From Pseudomaricurvus sp050633365 (lineage in GTDB: Bacteria > Pseudomonadota > Gammaproteobacteria > Pseudomonadales > Cellvibrionaceae): DNA of 64,000 nt. Below, piece after piece: positions 54,275 through 62,284 of the stretch. The position numbers were made by a program, and so were the translations under genes. The notes under the pieces are model-generated. The model was given only the letters and a program-made list of their open reading frames with translations, was not told the origin of the DNA and ran no database searches. The DNA is taken from contig JBOEGJ010000011.1 in assembly GCA_050633365.1 (NCBI GenBank), positions 1 through 64,000 of the forward strand. Reading direction: 5' to 3'. Every line of letters starts with the position of its first letter. Position 1 is the stretch's first letter.

Positions 54275-55192
54275 TTATTGAGCAGTGGCATTGCTTTTAA
54301 TGAAGAGATTGACGGTATCGGCCAACACCACCCCCTGATCTTCTTGCAAAAAATGTCCGCCATTTTTGATGGTAGTGTGCGCCTGCCCGTTACAGCCGGG
54401 AATCAGTTTTTGCATAAGTTTGTCACCACCCGCGGTGATGGGATCAGAATCACTAAAGGCGGTCAAAAATGGCTTTTCCCAAGCAGCTAGAATCTTCCAA
54501 GCGTCGCGATTGGCTTCAGTTTCAGGGTTATCTGTAGAAACAGGAACCAAGGTTGGAAACTGACGAGCTCCCTCTTTGTAACGCTCCTCTGGGTATGGCG
54601 CATTGTAGGCATCAATAACCACTTGAGGCAGCTCAGTGGTTGTCGCTCCTTTGATAATTCCACCGGAGTTAAATTCTGGAACTTCTTGAGAGAATTTTTT
54701 CCAATTCTCAAAAGCTTCTCCAGGGTTGTGATCTCCCGTCGGCAACATGGTATTGGCGGCGACGACCCGTGCAAACTTTTCGGTATTCGCCGTAACCAAA
54801 CGTAGACCAATCAATCCGCCCCAGTCTTGGCAGACAAGAGTAATATTGTTTAGCTCTAGCTGATCAATGACCGATTGCATCCAGCCAATATGACGACGGT
54901 AAGTGTAGTCTTCTCGGTTATCTGGCTTGTCGGAACGACCAAAGCCCACCAAGTCGGGGGCAATCACTCGATGGCCCGCGGCCACCAGTACCGGAATCAT
55001 TTTTCGATACAAGAATGACCAAGACGGTTCACCGTGCATCAACAAGATCGGATTGGCATCCCTTGGACCTTCATCAAGATAGTGAATTCGAAGCTTACCA
55101 CCCTCGAAGTCGTCACTCATTAGGTAGTTTGGCGCGAAGCTATAGCCGGGTAGATTGTCAAATTGCTCATCGGGTGTTCGCAGTACTTTCAT
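54275..55192 (-). CDS. dhmA: Haloalkane dehalogenase (HLD-I type alpha/beta hydrolase)
   Basis: A 305-residue hydrolase that would replace a halogen with hydroxyl through an Asp nucleophile. Nucleophile D123 sits in CQDWGG (Trp next to it as a halide ligand), the oxyanion region is HGEPSWSF (53-60), the catalytic acid is probably D250 (SDSDPIT), and His280 lies in GGHFLQED. GAGGAG seven bases before ATG 55192 decides the start. It is first of a two-gene operon; an 18-bp palindrome 32 bases upstream matches one before the nearby tetR gene. Confidence 0.9.
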   Translation of the reverse strand: MKVLRTPDEQFDNLPGYSFAPNYLMSDDFEGGKLRIHYLDEGPRDANPILLMHGEPSWSFLYRKMIPVLVAAGHRVIAPDLVGFGRSDKPDNREDYTYRRHIGWMQSVIDQLELNNITLVCQDWGGLIGLRLVTANTEKFARVVAANTMLPTGDHNPGEAFENWKKFSQEVPEFNSGGIIKGATTTELPQVVIDAYNAPYPEERYKEGARQFPTLVPVSTDNPETEANRDAWKILAAWEKPFLTAFSDSDPITAGGDKLMQKLIPGCNGQAHTTIKNGGHFLQEDQGVVLADTVNLFIKSNATAQ

Positions 55193-55223
55193 GCTGATAC
55201 TCCTCGTTGTAAGTCTATTAGTT

Positions 55224-55241
55224 TTAAAGCGATCACTCTAA
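55224..55241. promoter_or_regulatory. Probable TetR operator before the dehalogenase operon
   Basis: TTAAAGCGATCACTCTAA matches the perfect palindrome at 55910-55927 in 16 of 18 positions. It lies just upstream of the dehalogenase ribosome site, where a bound repressor would block transcription. Confidence 0.75.
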
Positions 55242-55302
55242 AACATGAAAAAATAAAAGGGCCTAGGCCCTAGCGTCTGCGGCATTCATCTGGCAATTAA
55301 GC

Positions 55303-55881
55303 TCAGTGAAGCAAACTGCGTACATTATCCATTGCGTTGTCTAGCCACTCTTGACCGGTGGAAATTTTGGTTTGTACGAGCATGCCGTTTAACATCAACC
55401 CCAGATGCCTAGCCCTTGTCTTGGAGTCAACGCTCGGCTCAATTTGACCCGCTGCTTTAGCCCTATCGATTGCACTCTCGAGTCCTTGCTGTGCGACTTT
55501 CATGCCTTTTAGCACTCGCTTGCGGATGGTCTGATCATGAGGGCCTAACTCAGTGGAGGTATTGATTAACAGGCACCCGCCTTTGATTTGACGCTCGCCA
55601 CTGCGAAAACCGTCATAAAAGTAGGCTTCGATACCCTCAATAGGATCGCCCTGCAAAAGATATTTTTGCACCCGACGGCGAACCACTTTTTCAATGTAAT
55701 GATCGAGAGACGACAAAAACAACCCGTCTTTGGAACCAAAGCTGTTGTAGAGACTACCAGGAGTAAGTCCCGTCGCGGCCTCGAGGTCTTTCATACTGGT
55801 GGCAGTGTAGCCGCGTCGCCAAAAGCACAGCATCGCCTCGGTAAGTACAGCTTCTTCGTTAAACGCCTTAGGTCTTGCCAA
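55303..55881 (-). CDS. TetR family repressor of the dehalogenase locus
   Basis: A 192-residue regulator. The N-terminal helix-turn-helix contains ATSMKDLEAATGLTPGSLYNSFGSKDGLF (about residues 28-56); the rest is the ligand-binding helical domain with GGCLLINTSTELG, of the TetR_C_16/AefR-like kind. TTG 55881 is chosen: it gives the usual MARPKAF opening and has AAGGAG seven bases upstream. GTG 55899 lies before that site. Palindromes before this gene and before the dehalogenase gene point to self-regulation and operon control. Confidence 0.9.
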   Translation of the reverse strand: MARPKAFNEEAVLTEAMLCFWRRGYTATSMKDLEAATGLTPGSLYNSFGSKDGLFLSSLDHYIEKVVRRRVQKYLLQGDPIEGIEAYFYDGFRSGERQIKGGCLLINTSTELGPHDQTIRKRVLKGMKVAQQGLESAIDRAKAAGQIEPSVDSKTRARHLGLMLNGMLVQTKISTGQEWLDNAMDNVRSLLH

Positions 55882-55909
55882 AGCGGATCTCCTTACCACC
55901 AGTTCAATA

Positions 55910-55927
55910 TTAGAGTGATCACTCTAA
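55910..55927. promoter_or_regulatory. Perfect 18-bp palindrome, probable TetR operator at its own promoter
   Basis: TTAGAGTGATCACTCTAA is a perfect palindrome 28 bases before the tetR start codon, and a near copy lies before the dehalogenase gene. Confidence 0.85.
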
Positions 55928-56018
55928 ATAAGCTTTACACAGAAATCAAGCCATAGAATGAGCTCATTCTAGAATTAAGTCCCCCTGCACTGTGGCAGAG
56001 CGATATGAATAGAAGTAA

Positions 56019-56306
56019 TTACTTGGAAGGAGCTAACGCGGGCACGACAACTTGAACGCTACTTGAGGAAGGTAAATCATCGCCTTGGGTAGTTTTATTA
56101 ACAGAAGCGCTGCGGTATTGCCGGGCGCAGGACTGGCAGATGCAGGCCTTGCCCTGGAATAATGGATCGACAGCCGCAATTGCAGACTTAGGAATGTCTT
56201 CGCCCATACACCAGCAGGCCTTATTCTTCGCCGAGTTATCTTTTTGGCCACAGCGATTGTCACCGCGACACAAAGGGCACAACCACTGATCAATGAATTG
56301 GGTCAC
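56019..56306 (-). CDS. Cysteine-rich CWC family protein
   Basis: A 95-residue protein with a zinc-ribbon-like set of cysteines: CPLC near residue 10, then RCG, ACWCMG, and ACICQSCA. The Cys-Trp-Cys in the middle is the mark of the CWC family. The C-terminal third is low-complexity. GTG 56306 with GAGG seven bases upstream is the start. It follows ccmG by 40 bases on the same strand, in the place where ccmH normally stands; it is not a CcmH homologue. Function unknown; metal binding likely. Confidence 0.72.
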   Translation of the reverse strand: MTQFIDQWLCPLCRGDNRCGQKDNSAKNKACWCMGEDIPKSAIAAVDPLFQGKACICQSCARQYRSASVNKTTQGDDLPSSSSVQVVVPALAPSK

Positions 56307-56346
56307 AGAGAAACCTCATCTTCACGCAGGATAAGACTCAGAAGCT

Positions 56347-56889
56347 TTAACCTTGGCTGAGTGAGTCGAAAATGGGCTTGAGCTTTTCTTGCCACACTGC
56401 CTCATTAACCACACCCACATGCTTAAAACGAATGACACCTTGCTTATCGACCACGTAGGTTTCCGGAGCACCAAACACACCCAGGTCGATACCTAAACGC
56501 CCATCAAGATCAACCACGCTGTACTCATAGGGGTCCGCTAGATCCTTGAGCCACTTCTTCGCAGCATCCACATCATCTTTGTAATCAACGCCAACAATGG
56601 GAATCCCCTGATCTTTGAGCTTTAACAAGTAGGGATGCTCAACACGACAAGACACACACCAAGTTGCCCATACGTTAAGTAGGCTCACCTGCCCTTTCAA
56701 GTCTTGCTCGGTTTTTATGAGCTCTGCATTCTTCACTGTTGGAAGAGAGAATGCCGGCATTGGCTGATCAATCAGCGCCGACGGCATCGCCGTGGGGTCG
56801 AGACTCAGGCCGCGCAAAAAAAACGCCGCCAACACGACAAAAATAATCAGCGGTACAAACAATGCGACTCGCGACTTTGATTCACTCAT
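56347..56889 (-). CDS. ccmG: Thiol:disulfide interchange protein CcmG/DsbE
   Basis: A 180-residue thioredoxin-like protein tethered by an N-terminal helix (about residues 8-26) and facing the periplasm. The redox pair is C78-x-x-C81 in WATWCVSCRVEHP, and the family's GVFGAPETYVVDKQG acidic/cis-Pro region is present. It keeps apocytochrome c cysteines reduced for heme attachment. It lies 101 bases after ccmF; small inverted repeats in that gap are not convincing terminators. Confidence 0.95.
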   Translation of the reverse strand: MSESKSRVALFVPLIIFVVLAAFFLRGLSLDPTAMPSALIDQPMPAFSLPTVKNAELIKTEQDLKGQVSLLNVWATWCVSCRVEHPYLLKLKDQGIPIVGVDYKDDVDAAKKWLKDLADPYEYSVVDLDGRLGIDLGVFGAPETYVVDKQGVIRFKHVGVVNEAVWQEKLKPIFDSLSQG

Positions 56890-56990
56890 ATCAGTGACAC
56901 TCTAATTCTATGGCTGCCTATTGACTCGGTGGGCAAGCCGGTAATCGGTGGAGCCATTAAAGGCTCAGTATTTAGGCGTAACGCAGTAGA

Positions 56991-58967
56991 TTACGCTGGC
57001 TGTGCTGGACTCGCCTTTGCCGCGGAGCGACGACGCGCAAGAGCGCGATAACGTTTATCCAAAATCGCCAGTAGACCGCCAAGCGCCATAAGAATGGAGC
57101 CCAACCAAATCCAGCGAACAAAAGGCTTGTAGTGCAGTCGAACCGCCCAAGCCCCTTCACCTAAGGGCTCACCCATTGCGACGTAAATATCGCGCCAGAA
57201 ACCTGCATTAATTCCCACTTCGGTCATCAAGTTTCCGCCGGAGAGGTAGCGGCGTTTTTCCGGCTCTAGGACGTCAATCAAGCGACCATCTCGGTAGAGC
57301 TCAACGGTTCCGCGATCGGAAACATAGTTGGGGCCGCGCATCTTTTCTGCACCTTTAAAGATGTAAACGTAGCCACCCTGCTCCAAAGATTGGCCCGGTT
57401 CCATGCGAAGATCTTCATGGTCGGAATAAATGGTATTTAAGGAAGCACCAAGCAACGTAAATGCCACCCCAACATGGGCCAGCACCATGCCCCTGTAACT
57501 TAGAGACAGCTGTTTAACGCCCTGCAACAAACTGGAGCGATTGCGCATCCGGTAGCGCAGATCGGTGATTGTGGCCAGCACAATCCAGCCCCCCAATGCA
57601 AAAGCAATGGCCGCCATCACCGAGTAGTCACCCGGCATCGCCAGAGGCAATAAGCCCCCCAATAACACACTGAGTCCAATCGGCTTGCTCAACCATTGCC
57701 ACAAAACAGCGGCGGAACTGCGCTTCCAATTCACCAGTGCGCCAACGCCCATTAATACCGCCAACATTGACATCAGAGGTACAAAAAAGAAGTTGAAGTA
57801 CGGTGGGCCTACGGAAATTTTCCCCCAACCTAGAGCATCGGCAATGAGCGGATAAAGTGTGCCCAAGAGAATAGTCGCCGTCGCCACAATCAATAACACG
57901 TTGTTACCCAGTAAAAATGCTTCGCGGGATAACCACTCAAAACTAGCCGATGCTTTTACCGACGGAGCGCGCAGTGCGTACAATAAAAGCGAACCTCCAA
58001 CAACGATGGCTAAGAAGATCAAGATGAACACTCCGCGCTCTGGGTCCGCTGCGAAGGCATGAACTGAGGTCAACACGCCCGAGCGCACCAAGAAGGTTCC
58101 CAACAGGCTCAGCGAAAATGCGAAGATGGCCAGCAACAAGGTCCAACTTTTAAACACGCCTCTTTTTTCGGTCACCGCCAACGAATGAATCAACGCTGTT
58201 CCTACCAGCCAAGGCATAAACGACGCGTTTTCGACGGGATCCCAAAACCACCATCCGCCCCAACCTAACTCGTAATAGGCCCACCAGCTGCCCAGTGCAA
58301 TACCTAACGTCAAAAATGCCCAGGCAACCGTGGTCCAAGGACGCGACCAGCGCGCCCAAGCAGTATCAAGCTTGCCCGACAACAACGCCGCTATGGCGAA
58401 GGCAAACACCACAGAAAAACCAACATACCCCATGTACAACATGGGCGGATGAATGATCAAACCAGGATCCTGTAGCAGAGGATTTAAATCTCCGCCATCG
58501 GCCGGAATATTGGGTAAGTGTCGATCAAATGGATTCGACGTCAACAACACAAAGGAAACAAAACCAATAGAGATCATGCCCATTACAGACAAAACTCGAG
58601 ACACCATGTCTAGCGGCATGTCTTTACTAAACAGAGCAACGGCGAGAGTCCAACCGGCAAGAATAAGCACCCACAACAGCAGCGACCCTTCGTGCCCACC
58701 CCAAACAGCGCTCACCTTATATTGGACGGGCAGTAAACTGTTCGACTGATTGGCGACGTACACCACAGAGAAATCATCTTGCAAAAAAGCGTAAACCAAA
58801 CAAGCAAAGGCGACGGCGACAAAAGTAAACAAACCCACGCTAAGACTGCGCGACGAGGCCATCAACACCCGATTGCCAGTTTGTGCGCCCCACATAGGAA
58901 CAACTGCAAGTATCAGCGACAAACAAAAGGCGATGATGAGTGCAAAATGACCGAGCTCAGGAACCAT
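56991..58967 (-). CDS. ccmF: Cytochrome c maturation heme lyase CcmF
   Basis: A 658-residue polytopic protein with the tryptophan-rich WWD domain (GWGGWWFWDPVENASFMPWL), periplasmic histidines, and the typical N-terminal FALIIAFCLSLILAVVP. CcmF attaches heme from CcmE to apocytochrome c, usually with CcmH and CcmI. Its start overlaps the ccmE end by 11 bases. It is slightly long at the C-terminus, with a basic tail (LARRRSAAKASP). Confidence 0.96.
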   Translation of the reverse strand: MVPELGHFALIIAFCLSLILAVVPMWGAQTGNRVLMASSRSLSVGLFTFVAVAFACLVYAFLQDDFSVVYVANQSNSLLPVQYKVSAVWGGHEGSLLLWVLILAGWTLAVALFSKDMPLDMVSRVLSVMGMISIGFVSFVLLTSNPFDRHLPNIPADGGDLNPLLQDPGLIIHPPMLYMGYVGFSVVFAFAIAALLSGKLDTAWARWSRPWTTVAWAFLTLGIALGSWWAYYELGWGGWWFWDPVENASFMPWLVGTALIHSLAVTEKRGVFKSWTLLLAIFAFSLSLLGTFLVRSGVLTSVHAFAADPERGVFILIFLAIVVGGSLLLYALRAPSVKASASFEWLSREAFLLGNNVLLIVATATILLGTLYPLIADALGWGKISVGPPYFNFFFVPLMSMLAVLMGVGALVNWKRSSAAVLWQWLSKPIGLSVLLGGLLPLAMPGDYSVMAAIAFALGGWIVLATITDLRYRMRNRSSLLQGVKQLSLSYRGMVLAHVGVAFTLLGASLNTIYSDHEDLRMEPGQSLEQGGYVYIFKGAEKMRGPNYVSDRGTVELYRDGRLIDVLEPEKRRYLSGGNLMTEVGINAGFWRDIYVAMGEPLGEGAWAVRLHYKPFVRWIWLGSILMALGGLLAILDKRYRALARRRSAAKASPAQPA

Positions 58968-59436
58968 AACTCATACCTTCACATGTTTTCTGATGACTAC
59001 CAGAGTTTTCTGCAGCGCCTGCCGCTATCGACTCAGCAACTTCTGGCGGCGTATAGGTTTCATCGTGTTTGGCCAACACTTCTGAGGCCATGAACACGCC
59101 GTCACCGTTTAGCATACCGTTAACTACAACCGCTTCGCCTTCGGCAAAAAGATCCGGCAAGATGCCCGTGTACTGGACTTCAACAGAAGCGGCTCCATCT
59201 GTGATAAGGAAAGACACAGCCAAACTATCGCTGGCTCGACGGACTTCACCGGGCAGTACGCAGCCGCCGGCACGAATTCGTTTTTCAACCGGTGCTTCAC
59301 CCGCGACGATCTTTGATGGAGGATAAAAGAGATTAATATTCTCTCGCAGCGCATAGACCATCAAGCCAATAGCGACAGACGCGAATACAACAATAAACAG
59401 CACCATAACAAGTCGTTGTTTACGAACAGGATGCAT
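58957..59436 (-). CDS. ccmE: Periplasmic heme chaperone CcmE
   Basis: A 159-residue membrane-anchored OB-fold protein that carries heme covalently. N-terminal helix about residues 8-29; heme-binding His124 in LAKHDETYTPPE, with Tyr128 as the usual nearby ligand; GGCVLPGEVRR and VQYTGILPDLFAEGE are also typical. It lies between ccmD (117 bases upstream) and ccmF (overlap). The tail after the heme site is longer than minimal CcmE but common. Confidence 0.96.
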   Translation of the reverse strand: MHPVRKQRLVMVLFIVVFASVAIGLMVYALRENINLFYPPSKIVAGEAPVEKRIRAGGCVLPGEVRRASDSLAVSFLITDGAASVEVQYTGILPDLFAEGEAVVVNGMLNGDGVFMASEVLAKHDETYTPPEVAESIAAGAAENSGSHQKTCEGMSYGS

Positions 59437-59553
59437 AACCTTTTTAACTCCTCAAAACCTGCTTAACTTTACTTTCGAGAGGACCGAGATTAACTCTCTT
59501 CGCGCCCTCTCAAACTTTCATTTTTTTAAAAACTGGTTACGACACAACTGACT

Positions 59554-59763
59554 CTATTGTTTTGCCTTTTGAGCGAGATGTTTTTCAATCCGGCTCTGAC
59601 GCGCCAATTCAGCAAATAGCGCCCTGCGCTTTAACACCGGTGTAATTGCAAGATACGCCAAAGCCAAGGCCGTAATGATGTAACAAGCCCACACATAAGG
59701 ACCGTGTCCGGCCATGTTTAAAAATTCAGCAAAACTGTCAAACTGAAACTCGATCACATTCAT
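59554..59763 (-). CDS. ccmD: Heme exporter protein CcmD
   Basis: A 69-residue protein with one membrane helix (about residues 22-44, GPYVWACYIITALALAYL) and a basic tail. CcmD holds CcmC and CcmE together when heme is released to CcmE. The ATG overlaps the ccmC stop as ATGA. A longer frame to 59796 is rejected. Length and position in ccmABCDEFG are standard. Confidence 0.92.
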   Translation of the reverse strand: MNVIEFQFDSFAEFLNMAGHGPYVWACYIITALALAYLAITPVLKRRALFAELARQSRIEKHLAQKAKQ

Positions 59764-60506
59764 TGTTGTTGCCCCTCTGCCAAGGCTTTTACCCATCGAG
59801 TTTTTCGCTCGCGATGCAATATCTCGGTTCGAGTACGCATCAACAGCACCAACGCAAAGAACACGTAAAAACCCACGATCATAGTGAATAACGGATAGAG
59901 CATTGAGCTATGAATGGTGGATTCTGAGGTGAGCTTTAAGGTGGCAGGTTGATGCAAGGTGTACCACCAATCGACTGATTTATAGATAATGGGGATATTC
60001 ACCGTACCCACCAGTGCCAAAATCGCGCTGGCTTTATTGGCTGTATCCTGGTGCTGATAGGCTTCTTGCAAGGCAATCACGCCGAGGTACAAAAACAACA
60101 ACACCAACATCGACGTTATTCGCGCATCCCAAACCCACCATGTGCCCCAGGTGGGTTTACCCCAAATAGCGCCAGTCATCAATGCGATAAAAGTAAGCAC
60201 AGCACCAATAGGCGCTGCGCACTTCATCACCATGTCGGCCAATTTCATTTTCCAAATTAAGCCGACAGCACCACTGATGGCCATGGTGTAATAGCCCGCC
60301 AATGCCAAAAATGACGCGGGAACATGAATATAAATAATCCGATAGCTATTGCCCTGCTTCATATCCTCAGGTGCAAAACCCAACCCCCAAATGGCTCCAA
60401 TCACCAGTAGAGAAATACTGATAATCGCCAACCACGGAATCCAAGCGTTAGTTTTCTCGTAAAACCAACGAGGCGAACCCAATCGATGAAACCACTGCCA
60501 GCCCAC
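59760..60506 (-). CDS. ccmC: Heme transporter/loader CcmC
   Basis: A 248-residue, six-helix protein with the WWD heme-handling motif (WGKPTWGTWWVWDARITSML) and flanking histidines. It presents heme to CcmE. The start is GTG 60506, with AGAGGG seven bases upstream. It is 143 bases after ccmB and coupled to ccmD by ATGA. Confidence 0.96.
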   Translation of the reverse strand: MGWQWFHRLGSPRWFYEKTNAWIPWLAIISISLLVIGAIWGLGFAPEDMKQGNSYRIIYIHVPASFLALAGYYTMAISGAVGLIWKMKLADMVMKCAAPIGAVLTFIALMTGAIWGKPTWGTWWVWDARITSMLVLLFLYLGVIALQEAYQHQDTANKASAILALVGTVNIPIIYKSVDWWYTLHQPATLKLTSESTIHSSMLYPLFTMIVGFYVFFALVLLMRTRTEILHRERKTRWVKALAEGQQQ

Positions 60507-60649
60507 GTGTTACCCTCTAATCGTTTGGCGCTTATTAGCGTTGCGCCACTCTCGTATTTATTAAGCTTGATAGCGCCGTAGCGGCCTATCGTTATCTCAA
60601 GCTCGCAAGACGACAAGCGAGCTTGTTGAATTCTATTGTCTCAAACAAA

Positions 60650-61390
60650 TCATCCATTCACGCTAATGCGTAATGCACCGGCCGCGGCTAGGGGCGCGAG
60701 CACAATCGCCATAGCCAAAAATGCGCCCAATACCGCCAATTGCCCGCCGATGGGAAAACCTTCGATGGCACTATTGACCGAGCTGGCCCCAAAAATCAGT
60801 ACCGGCACATAAAGTGGCATGATGATCAGTGATAAAAGTAAACCGCCCTTTCGCAACGCCACCGTTAGTGCCGCTCCAATGGCACCGATCAAGCTAAGAC
60901 AAGCAGTACCGAGTAATAGCGAAGCCATTAATGGCCAGTAACCTTGAGACGGGAGCGACAGCATGACGCCCAACAACGGCGCCATAATCGTTAATGGCAA
61001 GCCCGTCACCAACCAATGCACTAGGACTTTCGCCAGCACCTGAAAATACAGCGGTTGCGATGACATCAACAATTGCTCGAGCGCGCCATCTTCAAAGTCA
61101 CTGCGAAACAATCCGTCCAGAGACAGGAGCGTCGCCAACAAGGCCACCACCCAAATCATCCCCGGCGCCAGCATCGCCAAAACGGCTTTTTCGGGGCTAA
61201 TCCCCAAGGGAACCATGGTAATCACCATTAAGAAAAACATAATGGGATTTGCCATTTCACCGCGATGACGAATTGCGATCAAAGCATCGCGTTTAAACGT
61301 CGCCCAAAAACCACTCCAAATGCCGGGAGTTTGTAATGGCTGCGATTGCAGCGACTGGCTCTCGTCTAACTCGACATCGAACGCGCTCAT
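60650..61390 (-). CDS. ccmB: Heme exporter permease CcmB
   Basis: A 246-residue membrane protein with six hydrophobic segments; landmarks are FKRDALIAIRHRGEMANPIMFFLMV and DGLFRSDFEDGALEQLLMS. It pairs with the ATPase CcmA, with CcmC and CcmD, as an ABC complex that releases holo-CcmE. The start overlaps the ccmA stop by four bases. The N-terminal 30 residues are a non-conserved extension. Confidence 0.95.
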   Translation of the reverse strand: MSAFDVELDESQSLQSQPLQTPGIWSGFWATFKRDALIAIRHRGEMANPIMFFLMVITMVPLGISPEKAVLAMLAPGMIWVVALLATLLSLDGLFRSDFEDGALEQLLMSSQPLYFQVLAKVLVHWLVTGLPLTIMAPLLGVMLSLPSQGYWPLMASLLLGTACLSLIGAIGAALTVALRKGGLLLSLIIMPLYVPVLIFGASSVNSAIEGFPIGGQLAVLGAFLAMAIVLAPLAAAGALRISVNG

Positions 61391-62037
61391 GCGACTTCCC
61401 CTCGATAGGCGTGCAGATCGAGCCGGCGAACAGAGCCTAGCTGCAAATCTTGATGGGTCGTCAAGATGACGCAGCCACCGCCGCCGGCATGCTCCGCCAT
61501 TAGCCGTTCAAGGTTTTCGACCCCCTGCTTATCAATCGCCGTAAAAGGCTCATCGAGAATCCAAACGCGCGCAGGCGTCAAAAAAAGCCGCGCCAAAGCG
61601 ACACGCCGCAACTGCCCTGCAGACAAATGAAAACAAGGGATGTCTTCGAAACCGAATAGACCGACCTCTTCCAAAGCTGCCTCGATGGGCATGCGCTGGT
61701 GACCTTGGTTCAGACCACAAAACCAATTGAGGTTCTCTCGCGGCGTAAGTGCCTTCTTAACCCCGGGCAAATGACCGATGTACAACAGCTGATTGAGATA
61801 ATCCACGGTATTAGCTCGATCACCACCGTTGAGCAGCTGCCCACGCCAATGAATTTCGCCCGTAAAGTCGGACGACGTGGTGGTCAACAATCGCAACAAG
61901 GTTGTCTTACCACAGCCATTGGGACCTTCGATCTGCACCAAATCGCCTGCATTGATGCCCAAATCTAACCCGTCAAACAGGACGCGCTCGTCCCGCTCGC
62001 AGCGCAGATTTTTGAGTTCAATCAACGATTCAGTCAT
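61387..62037 (-). CDS. ccmA: Cytochrome c biogenesis ABC ATPase CcmA
   Basis: A 216-residue ABC ATPase: Walker A GPNGCGKTTLL, signature LSAGQLRRVALARL, Walker B VWILDEPFTAID, and an H-loop in TTHQD. It powers the release of heme-loaded CcmE. It is the first gene of the ccmABCDEFG run, divergent from fliK with a 247-base gap. Confidence 0.96.
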   Translation of the reverse strand: MTESLIELKNLRCERDERVLFDGLDLGINAGDLVQIEGPNGCGKTTLLRLLTTTSSDFTGEIHWRGQLLNGGDRANTVDYLNQLLYIGHLPGVKKALTPRENLNWFCGLNQGHQRMPIEAALEEVGLFGFEDIPCFHLSAGQLRRVALARLFLTPARVWILDEPFTAIDKQGVENLERLMAEHAGGGGCVILTTHQDLQLGSVRRLDLHAYRGEVA

Positions 62038-62284
62038 TATCTGGCCTGTTCAACATTGGCAAATGTTTCGATTCACTCTGCCGCTATACTTCTATAACCG
62101 TCACTGACAATGCCGCAGCGGTGCCAAAAACAGAAATAGCGACGATAAACAGCGCCGAAAGTGCTTTAAAACGGCCTTTTTAGTGACGCTGCTGTTAAGT
62201 AAAGTTAAGGGAAATCAACACCTTAAGTTGGGGCGGTAGTTTACTGACAAAACCGATAAATTTCATGGGTATTTTACATAGACT

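Noticed and set aside
56951..56996. Small inverted repeats (GAGCC/GGCTC and GCGTAA/TTACGC) between ccmF and ccmG
   Set aside because: Arms are only 5-6 bp and have no T-run; they could arise by chance and do not suggest a terminator inside the ccm run.
62200..62260. Possible FliA (sigma-28) promoter before fliK from ACCGATAA and TAAAGTTA
   Set aside because: The two elements are about 45 bases apart instead of the expected 11-15, and no alternative -35 fits.
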